Shown here: positions 1 to 6,489 of the stretch, one piece after another
Layout of the letters: every line of letters begins with the position of its first letter
Numbering within the stretch: position 1 is the first letter of the stretch
Assembly: GCA_002422955.1 (NCBI GenBank)
Contig: DITY01000299.1
Location: 1-6,678, forward strand
Reading direction: 5' to 3'
Length of the DNA: 6,678 nucleotides
Origin: Planctomycetaceae bacterium UBA6172
Lineage (GTDB): Bacteria; Planctomycetota; Planctomycetia; Pirellulales; Pirellulaceae
Notes under the pieces: generated by a model
Told to the model about the DNA's origin: nothing
What the model saw: only the letters and a program-made list of their open reading frames with translations
Database searches by the model: none
Position numbers and translations under genes: made by a program

Positions 1-1458
1 CACCAGCGACGGGCAGCCGCTCGTTCGCCGGGGTTCCGTACGTCGGTTCGGTCGGGCGCCGCCCTGGCGGCATTGTTGATGCTGCCGACCGAATGGGGGA
101 GCGCTCAAGCGTTCCAAGTGGTGAGCCCGGTTCGGCCAGCGGAAGCGCCGCGGCCAGCCGATTCCGCGAGCGCCCCCCTAGCGCCCGGCACCGTGCCGTC
201 CCAGTTCAGCCCTCCGCCCGGACCCGCGGGTGGGGTGGGAGGCGTTCCCATCGACGCCAACCTCCGCCCGGTCGATCCCGCCAGCCCCGCCCCCAGCGAA
301 CCGAAAGCCGGACCGACTGTAGGTGCCGATGCCGTCGCGGGCGCGGATGGATCCGCGACCGCGCAAGCCGACGTGGGGCTTGGGGCGGCCGGTTTGGATG
401 CCGCGACCGACTTGGGATTATCCGCGTTCGCGCTCAATAGCGCGCTCGCCGACGCCGGCGTGGGGCAAGGAAGCTATTCCGCGGCGCCGAACATGACCGG
501 TGACCTGTTCGGCATGGGGTCGGCCTACGTCTTCGGGATCGACTCGTTGCCGCCCAATGAGGGCGGGCCTCAGCCGATCGTACTCCCCGGTCCCGGCGCG
601 GCGATGCGACGCGTGAAGCTGAGTGAGAACTTCAGCCCTGAAGTTCGCAACCGTTGCTTCATGACCTACAACTATTTCAACAACGCCGCGGGCCGGTTGG
701 GCGAAGTGAATCGCTGGACACTCGGGTTCGAACGGATTCTCTACGACGACGTGGTCTCGTTCGAAGTCCGCCAGCCGATGGCCACGACGCTGAGCAGCAC
801 GCAGTTGACATCGGCCCCCGGTGATCGCGGCTACGAATTGGGCGACATGGCCCTGATCGGCAAGGCGGTCCTGCATCGTGACCAGCGTTGGATTTGGACC
901 GCTGGGCTAGGCGTTACCGCGCCGTTGGCCGATGACGCGAAGTTGGTGGAGAACGGTGAAACGGTCCTCCGCATTCGCAATCAAGCGGTCCACCTGCTGC
1001 CCTTCACCGCCTGGCTGTACCGCTATGACAACGACAACCTGTTCCAGTTCAATTCCCAGTTGGATATCGATGTCAACGGGAACCCGATTTCCGGCAATTT
1101 ATTCCCAAGTGGACCGCGGGATGAAGGTCGCTACACCGACGCGTCGTTAGTCCACCTCGACTTCAGCTATCACCGCATCCTGGCGAGAAACCGGCAGCAA
1201 GCTTGGGTGCGCGACTGGATCGGCAATGCGGAATTGCATTACACCGGATCCCTGGAGGATTCGCCGGTCTTCGAAGGCGACGGTTTCACGGTGACGGACA
1301 TCGCCCGCCGCTTCAACGTCGTCAACGCGACATTTAGCAACCACCTAGTGCTGCGCAACAACTGGGTCGTCACGCCGGGGATCTCGATACCGCTGCAAAA
1401 CGGCACCGATCGCCAATTCAACTTCGAAGCGACCCTGCAGTTGAACTACCTGCGCTAA
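1..1458 (+). CDS. Probable outer-membrane beta-barrel protein, 5'-partial
   Basis: The reading frame is open from base 1 to the TAA at 1456-1458 (485 codons), so the start is probably outside the window. The first in-window candidates are TTG at 73 and ATG at 79, but both fall inside what looks like the hydrophobic core of a signal peptide (GAALAALLMLP, preceded by several Arg), followed by a plausible cleavage region GSAQA-FQ near base 115. Numbered from the TTG, residues about 20-175 are a low-complexity linker rich in Ala, Pro and Gly. Residues about 178-461 are rich in aromatic and alternating polar/hydrophobic stretches (for example RWTLGFERILYDD, WIWTAGLGVTAPL, FEATLQLNYLR), as in transmembrane beta strands. 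Known: planctomycetes encode many such porin-like or MetA-type barrel proteins. Inferred: envelope location. The substrate is unknown and I do not recognise a specific family. The C-terminus ends in Arg rather than the usual Phe. The gene converges on the dehydrogenase gene. Confidence 0.7.
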   Translation, partial: HQRRAAARSPGFRTSVRSGAALAALLMLPTEWGSAQAFQVVSPVRPAEAPRPADSASAPLAPGTVPSQFSPPPGPAGGVGGVPIDANLRPVDPASPAPSEPKAGPTVGADAVAGADGSATAQADVGLGAAGLDAATDLGLSAFALNSALADAGVGQGSYSAAPNMTGDLFGMGSAYVFGIDSLPPNEGGPQPIVLPGPGAAMRRVKLSENFSPEVRNRCFMTYNYFNNAAGRLGEVNRWTLGFERILYDDVVSFEVRQPMATTLSSTQLTSAPGDRGYELGDMALIGKAVLHRDQRWIWTAGLGVTAPLADDAKLVENGETVLRIRNQAVHLLPFTAWLYRYDNDNLFQFNSQLDIDVNGNPISGNLFPSGPRDEGRYTDASLVHLDFSYHRILARNRQQAWVRDWIGNAELHYTGSLEDSPVFEGDGFTVTDIARRFNVVNATFSNHLVLRNNWVVTPGISIPLQNGTDRQFNFEATLQLNYLR

Positions 1459-1473
1459 TCGGCCCGCTTAGCG
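1453..1473. terminator. Inverted repeat spanning two convergent stop codons
   Basis: CGCTAA (1453-1458) and TTAGCG (1468-1473) are perfect 6-base arms around a 9-base loop; 1460-1461 and 1465-1466 can add two inner GC pairs after one mismatch. The TAA stops of both convergent genes form the arms. Three of the six pairs follow from both genes ending in TAA; the other three come from both proteins ending in an Arg CGC codon. There is no T-tract on either side, so this is not a canonical intrinsic terminator. A role as a weak bidirectional terminator is inference. Confidence 0.3.
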
Positions 1474-4167
1474 AAAGCTGAGCGAGTCGATGTTCATCAG
1501 TCCGCCGCGATTGGCCTCGTTCTTGAAGACGACGTAGAGCGTGTCGCGTCCGGTCGCGGGTGTCAGCGCGATCGACTCCTCACGGAACTCCTCCCAGTTG
1601 CCGTTCACGACCACGGGCAACATCCCCAGCAGCGGTCCAGCAGGGCTGCCACGGCGAATCTCGATCGTGCCACCGGCCCCCGCGCTCGCCACGCGGACAG
1701 CGATCTGTGACAGCCCGTCGAGCGGAATGTCGTTGAACTTGAGGAACGCGTCATGGTTGATCCCCCCCATGAACTGCTTCCCTTCCGCCCTGTCCGAAGC
1801 GAGCCGCTGCGTCCCTTGAAATTCGTCGGCCGCCTCGGCCTGCAACGTGCGGCTACGGAGCAGGACCGAGCCGACTCCGATCAGTTTGGGAATCTCGTCG
1901 CGGCCCAAGTCGGTGTAGGTCGCCTCCAGACGCAAACTGCCGGCTACCTCAGCGGTCGGCAGCTCGTTGCTGAAACCTTGAGCGCTGGGATTGGAGGTGC
2001 CGGCCGTGACGGAATAGACGTACTCGACCATTTGCGTCACTTCGCCCGCCGTGTGCTGCTGGTGCGGCAGCATGCCGATCTTGCCCCAGACGCCCGTTGA
2101 GCCTTCCCGAACCCGCGCGACCGACTTCTCGAGCTGGTGCGGATCGTTCCGATACTTGTCAGCGATTTCCAAGAAGCTCGGTCCGACCAAGCGGCGGTTC
2201 GCGGCGTGGCAATTGAAACAGTCGCTCTTGCGAATCAGTGCCAACCCCGGGTGCAACGCTTCGCTGCTCGCCTCGCTGATCTGCGGGATCGCCTCGACGA
2301 ACAGTCGCGACGGTGCCTGGGATTCGATCAGCTCCCAACCCTCTTCTTCGGCTTGCTCCACATCGCTCGTCCCGTCCTCCCGGTCCCGCACCAACAACTG
2401 ATAGCGGATCGGTTGGCCGGGGGTGAAGAAGTCGCCGTCGCGCGGTGACAAGAACACGACTTCGGGACGTGCGTTGCCGACGATCACCGGCAACGACGAC
2501 ACGTTGCTCGCCCCGGCCGGATCACGCACTTCCAGCTCGACCGTGTAGACACCCGGCTGGTCGAAGGTCGTATCGGCGTCAGGCGTTTCGGCGATCAATT
2601 GTCGCGTGGCCGCCGCGTCACCCGAGCGGACGTAGGTCCAGCGATAACTCAGCGCGTCACCGTCCTTGTCGTGAGAACCCGCGGCCGACAATTGCACCGT
2701 CAGCGGTTCGCGACCGACCGAGTTCTCCGCTTTGGCGACCGCGACGGGGGTTCGGTTGCCGCGGACGTAGTCGATGCGAAACAGCCGCGCGTCGGCGTTG
2801 ACGCCCCAAGTTTCCCCATACTCGAGCCCATACAGCGACCCGCCGGCGTCAAACTGCAGGTCGATCGGGCGGATGAAGGGGAGCTGGGGTAGGAACGGTT
2901 CCAAGCGCTCGACGTTCGAATCCTCGTCCAGATGGACCGCCATGATCCAGTTCCGCGACCACTCGAACGCGAACAGGGTGCGGTCGTAGGCCGCGGGAAA
3001 CTTCGTCTCCGACTGCGACGCCGCGTCGTGGTAATAGACCGGTCCGGCGCAAGCGGTCCGCCCGCCGCTGCCGACTTCGGGAAACTCGGCCGACGCCCCG
3101 GCGGGGTAATAGATCATCGCGGGCTGTGCCGGCGGCAAATTTCTGGCGCCGGTATTGTTGACCGAATCGTTGATCGGGTGGAGGGGATCCTGGGGGTCGC
3201 CGATCTTGCCGGTGACGAAATCGACCATGGAATACCGTGAATTGTTCCCGATGAAATAGGGCCAGCCGAAGTTGCCGGCCTGGCGGGCTTGGTTCACCTC
3301 GTCGAAGCCGCGTGATCCGCGCGGCCCATCGCCACCCGCGTCTGGGCCGACGTCGCCCCAGTACAAGTAGCCGGTCTTGGGGTCGACGCTGATTCGCCAC
3401 GGATTACGACAACCCATCACGTAGATTTCGGGGTGCCCGATCGAGCCGTCCTTGGGGAACAGGTTGCCGTCGGGGATCGAGTAGGTCCCATCCGGCTCCG
3501 GTCGAATCCGCAGCACCTTGCCGTTGTAATTTTTGGTGTTCGCCGAAGTCCGCTGCGCGTCCCAAGGCCCTCGGTCTGGCCGCTGGTCGATCGGCGCGAA
3601 GCCTTCGGAATCGTTGAACGGGTTCGTGTTGTCACCGGTCCCGATGTACAGATTGCCGTCCGGTCCGAACTCCAGCGAGCCGGCATGATGGCAACATTCG
3701 CGTCGCTGTTCCTCGTAGGAGAACAGCCGCTTTTCGCTCGCCATGTCCAGCTGGTCATCGCGAAACACGAATCGGCTGACGTACTGACCGGAAAAGTCGG
3801 GCGGGGAATACTGCAGATAGATCCAACCGTTCTCGCGGAAGTTCGGGTCGAGCGCCATGCCGATCAGGCCATTTTCCTGAGCCGTCGTGACCTCCAATTG
3901 CCCGACCGCCGTGGCCTGTCCCGTCCGCGGGTCGATCCGCTTCAGGATGCCCGCCAACTCGATGACGAAGATCCGTCCGTCGGGAGCGATCTCGAGTTCC
4001 ATCGGCTGCACCAGGCCGGTCAACACGATCGACTTTTCGAACCGATTCATGTCAAGCTCTTCGCACCGCGCCGCTGAACCGGCCAGGCTGAAACAGCAGG
4101 CGATCACGAGGAACAGGATTGAGAAGCGGAAATGGGCTTGAAAAAGGAGCGGACGGAGCTTCGGCAT
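1468..4167 (-). CDS. Secreted PQQ-type sugar dehydrogenase fused to PKD, cytochrome c and CBM6-like domains
   Basis: Predicted to oxidise a sugar outside the cytoplasm with PQQ and pass electrons to its own heme domain. Residues 1-34 are a signal peptide; VIAC at 21-24 resembles a lipobox, so a lipoprotein is possible. Residues about 42-466 form a glucose/sorbosone dehydrogenase beta-propeller: CCHHAGSLEFGPDG (158-171), with H161 the likely catalytic base, IGTGDNTNPF (175-184), RNPW (254-257) and GNFGWP (298-303). A PKD domain lies at about 472-564, followed by an Ig-like stretch to about 615. A class I cytochrome c lies at about 632-722, with CFNCH at 650-654 and M699 (GMLPH) as probable sixth heme ligand. 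Residues about 774-899 resemble CBM6 (QAEAADEFQG; NIDSLSF at the end). The ATG at 4167 is fixed by an in-frame TGA at 4189-4191 with no other start between; no good Shine-Dalgarno is seen. Domain family is firm, substrate unknown. The transporter gene lies 153 bases upstream on the same strand. Confidence 0.9.
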   Translation of the reverse strand: MPKLRPLLFQAHFRFSILFLVIACCFSLAGSAARCEELDMNRFEKSIVLTGLVQPMELEIAPDGRIFVIELAGILKRIDPRTGQATAVGQLEVTTAQENGLIGMALDPNFRENGWIYLQYSPPDFSGQYVSRFVFRDDQLDMASEKRLFSYEEQRRECCHHAGSLEFGPDGNLYIGTGDNTNPFNDSEGFAPIDQRPDRGPWDAQRTSANTKNYNGKVLRIRPEPDGTYSIPDGNLFPKDGSIGHPEIYVMGCRNPWRISVDPKTGYLYWGDVGPDAGGDGPRGSRGFDEVNQARQAGNFGWPYFIGNNSRYSMVDFVTGKIGDPQDPLHPINDSVNNTGARNLPPAQPAMIYYPAGASAEFPEVGSGGRTACAGPVYYHDAASQSETKFPAAYDRTLFAFEWSRNWIMAVHLDEDSNVERLEPFLPQLPFIRPIDLQFDAGGSLYGLEYGETWGVNADARLFRIDYVRGNRTPVAVAKAENSVGREPLTVQLSAAGSHDKDGDALSYRWTYVRSGDAAATRQLIAETPDADTTFDQPGVYTVELEVRDPAGASNVSSLPVIVGNARPEVVFLSPRDGDFFTPGQPIRYQLLVRDREDGTSDVEQAEEEGWELIESQAPSRLFVEAIPQISEASSEALHPGLALIRKSDCFNCHAANRRLVGPSFLEIADKYRNDPHQLEKSVARVREGSTGVWGKIGMLPHQQHTAGEVTQMVEYVYSVTAGTSNPSAQGFSNELPTAEVAGSLRLEATYTDLGRDEIPKLIGVGSVLLRSRTLQAEAADEFQGTQRLASDRAEGKQFMGGINHDAFLKFNDIPLDGLSQIAVRVASAGAGGTIEIRRGSPAGPLLGMLPVVVNGNWEEFREESIALTPATGRDTLYVVFKNEANRGGLMNIDSLSFR

Positions 4168-4190
4168 GAGGCACTCAAATCGACTGAGTC

Positions 4191-4238
4191 ACGGGCGGGC
4201 GGGGATAACGGCGGGCGAGAACAACGGCGGGCGTGGCC
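4191..4238. repeat. Three imperfect 16-base tandem repeats with GGCGGGCG core
   Basis: Units start at 4191, 4207 and 4223. Each holds GGCGGGCG, at 4194-4201, 4210-4217 and 4226-4233, so the period is exactly 16. The second and third units share AACGGCGGGCG. The array lies 24-71 bases upstream of the dehydrogenase start, in what would be its untranslated leader, where the transcript would read as repeated CGCCCGCC. It could be a protein-binding array, a structured leader, or simple replication slippage in GC-rich DNA; the sequence does not decide. Confidence 0.6.
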
Positions 4239-4250
4239 AACCGACCACAT

Positions 4251-4278
4251 CGTCGATTGTAATCCGCCGATTGTAAAC
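4251..4278 (-). promoter_or_regulatory. Two 14-base tandem repeats carrying TACAAT boxes, candidate promoter of the dehydrogenase gene
   Basis: 4251-4264 and 4265-4278 match at 12 of 14 bases and share CGATTGTAA. On the minus strand each gives TACAAT (at 4256-4261 and 4270-4275), five of six matches to the sigma70 -10 consensus and pointing toward the dehydrogenase gene. For the upstream box, GTGAAG at a 17-base distance is a poor -35 (3 of 6). Transcription would start about 80-95 bases before the ATG. Equally, the pair could be adjacent sites for a regulator. The repeat is seen directly; the promoter role is inferred. Confidence 0.35.
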
Positions 4279-4300
4279 CAAGGGGCGGAATCCTTCACCC

Positions 4301-4320
4301 TCGGGCACGCCAATGCCCAA
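4301..4320 (-). terminator. Hairpin directly after the transporter stop codon
   Basis: On the minus strand TTGGGCA and TGCCCGA form a 7-base stem with one G-T wobble around a 6-base loop (TTGGCG), starting at the base after the TGA at 4321-4323. The position suits a terminator or an RNA 3'-end stabiliser for the transporter transcript. No T-tract follows, so intrinsic termination is not supported and read-through into the dehydrogenase gene remains possible. Confidence 0.3.
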
Positions 4321-6057
4321 TCAGGTCCCCCAGAGCACCAGCCCCTGGGCGGCGAGCACCCGCAGGATCATGGTCAGCGGAATCACCGTCGCGTAGGCGA
4401 TCGCCGGCAGTTCGGACTCGGTTTGCGCGTTGGCGAACGCCAGCGCCGGCGGATCGGTCATGCTGCCCGCCAGGACACCGACCAGCGTCGGATAATTCAA
4501 CTTCAACACCCAGTGCGCGACCGAGCCGACGATCAGCAACGGCAGGGTGGTGATCAGCATACCGGCCCCGAGCCACCACATTCCGTCGCCGCTGGTCAAC
4601 GACTCGACAAACCGGTCGCCGCCGCGGAGACCGACCGACGCCAGGAAGATCGCGATCCCCATCTCTCGCAGCACATGGCTTGCCGCCGCCGGCAGCTGGA
4701 AAATCCAGGGCCCGACCCGACCGACGGAGCTGAGCAGGATCGCGACCAACAGCGGTCCGCCCGCCAACCCCAACTTGACCTCGCTCGACAGCCCGGGCAA
4801 CGAGATCGGCAGCATCCCCAAACTGACCCCCAACGCGATCCCGACGAACAGCGGCACCAGGTCGGTCTTTTCCAATTCCTTGGGCAGGTCACCCAGTCGT
4901 CGCGCGACCGCCGCGACCGAGTCACTGCGGCCGACGATCAGCAATTGGTCACCGAGGCCCAGTCGCAGTCCGGCCATCATCGGCATCTCGACTTCGGAAC
5001 GGCGGATTCGCGTGATCTGCACGCCGAAGCGGTCGGCCAAATGCAAGTGATCGACCGTCTCCCCGACCACATGATCGTGGGTCACGACGGCCCAACGATA
5101 AGTTACCTCGCCGGGGGCCTGCATCAGATCGATGCTCGACCGCTCGCCGACGACGATCCGCAGTTGTTCCAGATTCTCCGGCGTGCCCACGGCCAACATC
5201 ACGTCGCCGACATGCACGACCGTGTCGCCGCCGGGAACGAAGAGCTGTTCTTGCTGCCAGATGCGGCTGACCGTCACCTGCAGACTGAGCAAGCCGGGGA
5301 TCTGCTTCAGTTTCAGGCCTTCGAGGTTCGGGTTGGTCACCCGCAGGTTCAAGCGATCGACCTTCGGCCGCTGGCTTCGCATGCTGTCGTGCAACGCCCG
5401 CGCCTCGTCGACGGGATTGACCTTGAACACGGCCCGCAGGATCAGGATCGAAAGGATGATCCCGACGACGCCGAAGGGATAGGCGATCGCGTAACCCAAG
5501 CTCGGCAGTTTGACCACTTCGCTCAGCGCTGTTCGCGGGTCCCCGCCGAACGCCATCCCCGCCTGCGCCAGGGCGCTGGTGGCCGACTCTAGGCTCGGCG
5601 GGTGATCGCGCAGCGCCTGGCTCGCCGCGGCGAGGCTGGGCGTGTTGGTCGTCGCGCCACTAAAAATTCCGACCGCGATCGGCATGTCGATCCCCGCGAC
5701 CCAGTGGGTCAGCAGGGTCAAGATGACCCCCAACAAAACCACCGATGCCGCCAGGAGATTGAGCGGCAGCCCTTGGGCCTTGAGCGCATTGAGGAACCCC
5801 GGCCCGACGCTCAAACCGATCGCGTAGACGAACAGGATCAAGCCGAACTCGCGGGAAAACTCCAGCGTCTCCGGGTCGGGCGACAAGCCGAAGTGGCCGA
5901 AGATCAGGCCGCTGAACAGCACGCCCGCGACCCCCAATCGGATGCCGAATAGCCGAACGCGTCCCAGCATCATGCCGAGCGCCACGACCAAAGACAAAAC
6001 GAACAAGCAGGTCGCTACCGACGACGAATTCGTAAACAGTTCCCCTAGCCAGCCCAT
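4321..6057 (-). CDS. AspT/YidE/YbjL-type membrane transporter (aspartate:alanine exchanger family)
   Basis: A 578-residue inner-membrane protein with the duplicated architecture of this family, close to the usual length of about 540-560. First membrane half: hydrophobic segments near 13-32, 41-59, 68-88, 97-118, 125-145 and 186-210, with the signature SGATTNTPSLAAAS at 133-146 and GYAIAYPFGVVG at 188-199. Two soluble RCK_C (TrkA-C)-like domains lie at about 230-305 and 312-390. Second membrane half: about 398-577, with the matching signature AGSMTDPPALAFA at 530-542. Known: Tetragenococcus AspT exchanges aspartate for alanine, but most relatives have no proven substrate. No aspartate decarboxylase gene is present here, so aspartate/alanine exchange should not be assumed. 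The RCK_C domains suggest gating by a ligand. The ATG is supported by a strong ribosome binding site 6 bases upstream. It is first in a possible two-gene unit with the dehydrogenase. Confidence 0.9.
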   Translation of the reverse strand: MGWLGELFTNSSSVATCLFVLSLVVALGMMLGRVRLFGIRLGVAGVLFSGLIFGHFGLSPDPETLEFSREFGLILFVYAIGLSVGPGFLNALKAQGLPLNLLAASVVLLGVILTLLTHWVAGIDMPIAVGIFSGATTNTPSLAAASQALRDHPPSLESATSALAQAGMAFGGDPRTALSEVVKLPSLGYAIAYPFGVVGIILSILILRAVFKVNPVDEARALHDSMRSQRPKVDRLNLRVTNPNLEGLKLKQIPGLLSLQVTVSRIWQQEQLFVPGGDTVVHVGDVMLAVGTPENLEQLRIVVGERSSIDLMQAPGEVTYRWAVVTHDHVVGETVDHLHLADRFGVQITRIRRSEVEMPMMAGLRLGLGDQLLIVGRSDSVAAVARRLGDLPKELEKTDLVPLFVGIALGVSLGMLPISLPGLSSEVKLGLAGGPLLVAILLSSVGRVGPWIFQLPAAASHVLREMGIAIFLASVGLRGGDRFVESLTSGDGMWWLGAGMLITTLPLLIVGSVAHWVLKLNYPTLVGVLAGSMTDPPALAFANAQTESELPAIAYATVIPLTMILRVLAAQGLVLWGT

Positions 6058-6063
6058 CGTTTG

Positions 6064-6069
6064 CTCCTC
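6064..6069 (-). promoter_or_regulatory. Strong ribosome binding site of the transporter gene
   Basis: On the minus strand this reads GAGGAG and is separated from the ATG at 6057 by CAAACG, an ideal 6-base spacing. It fixes the transporter start. It is the only good Shine-Dalgarno in the window; the dehydrogenase and DUF1501 starts have none. Confidence 0.75.
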
Positions 6070-6076
6070 AGCGTCC

Positions 6077-6110
6077 GTTCAGTGAACACAATCAACGGAT
6101 TCAGCGTCAA
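6077..6110 (-). promoter_or_regulatory. Candidate transporter promoter with overlapping palindrome
   Basis: On the minus strand TTGACG (6105-6110, five of six to the -35 consensus) is followed after 18 bases by TTCACT (6081-6086, three of six to the -10 consensus). Transcription would start near 6074, just before the ribosome binding site. The weak -10 lies inside a perfect 11-base palindrome, GTTCAGTGAAC (6077-6087 on the plus strand), placed as an operator would be. TCAACGG also occurs twice nearby (6092-6098 and 6107-6113). The palindrome is seen; promoter and operator roles are inferred and the -10 match is poor. Confidence 0.28.
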
Positions 6111-6177
6111 CGGCCTGGACAGATCGTCCGCCCAGCGCTCGCGGTCCCGAACCTGGAGGCGACTAAGACGTGAGCTG

Positions 6178-6202
6178 GCTGGGGAAATCGCCGCTCCCCA
6201 GC
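6178..6202. repeat. GC-rich inverted repeat
   Basis: GCTGGGG (6178-6184) and CCCCAGC (6196-6202) form a perfect 7-base stem around an 11-base loop. No T-tract follows on either strand. It sits about 120 bases upstream of the transporter start and outside either candidate transcript, so its role is unknown. Confidence 0.45.
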
Positions 6203-6261
6203 ATCAGCCCAATGGGGCACGGATCGCCTCAATCCGATCGCGACGGTTCTTCCCCCGACGC

Positions 6262-6295
6262 GGATTTTTTTGAAAATCCTCGCGGCCGGGGCGAG
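6262..6295. repeat. Two adjoining inverted repeats
   Basis: GGATTTT (6262-6268) and AAAATCC (6273-6279) form a perfect 7-base stem with a 4-base loop. CTCGC (6279-6283) and GCGAG (6291-6295) form a 5-base stem with a 7-base loop; the two share base 6279. The A/T-rich first stem stands out in GC-rich surroundings. Both lie upstream of the candidate DUF1501 promoter. They might mark a binding site or a small mobile palindrome; neither is shown. Confidence 0.4.
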
Positions 6296-6337
6296 AAATC
6301 TCCTTTCCCAGGGGGGCGGAAACGGCGATCCTGCTGT

Positions 6338-6366
6338 TTGACAGTGGCCAGATCGACTGCGATGAT
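6338..6366 (+). promoter_or_regulatory. Candidate sigma70-type promoter of the DUF1501 gene
   Basis: TTGACA (6338-6343) matches the -35 consensus perfectly. After an ideal 17-base spacer comes GATGAT (6361-6366), four of six to TATAAT. Transcription would begin near 6373, giving a leader of about 124 bases before the ATG at 6497. It is the best promoter match noticed in the window, though such matches also arise by chance and planctomycete promoters are poorly characterised. Confidence 0.38.
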
Positions 6367-6431
6367 GAATCCCTGGCTTTTCCCCACCCCCAGCCGGGGC
6401 AATCCACGTCCCAGCAGGCCCACGCGAATCG

Positions 6432-6463
6432 GGCCTTGGAACCGAGTTCCCTGGTGCACGGCC
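6432..6463 (+). repeat. Hairpin in the presumed DUF1501 leader
   Basis: GGAAC (6438-6442) and GTTCC (6446-6450) form a perfect 5-base stem with a 3-base loop (CGA). GGCC at 6432-6435 can pair with GGCC at 6460-6463 to close a larger outer stem with unpaired bases between. It ends about 33 bases before the start codon. A regulatory role is speculative. Confidence 0.25.
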
Positions 6464-6489
6464 GGTTTGCCCCTCCCACCCATCGAGTG

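Noticed and set aside
418..876. 152-codon minus-strand frame inside the barrel gene
   Set aside because: No domain or ribosome binding site; the plus-strand frame has a signal peptide and continuous barrel-like strands.
73..1458. Starting the barrel gene at TTG 73
   Set aside because: The frame is open to the left edge, and TTG 73 falls within the hydrophobic core of a signal peptide whose Arg-rich front lies upstream.
3433..4077. 214-codon plus-strand frame opposite the dehydrogenase propeller
   Set aside because: It is the antisense of a conserved propeller region with catalytic motifs, and has no recognisable motif of its own.
4132..5592. 486-codon open frame on the plus strand opposite the transporter
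   Set aside because: Its product is dominated by Gln, His, Arg and Asp with no domain, as expected for the antisense of a GC-rich gene. The minus strand encodes a clear AspT-family protein here.
6262..6279. Intrinsic terminator at the A/T-rich hairpin
   Set aside because: The stem is A/T rich with the T run inside the stem and loop rather than after it, and no gene ends nearby.
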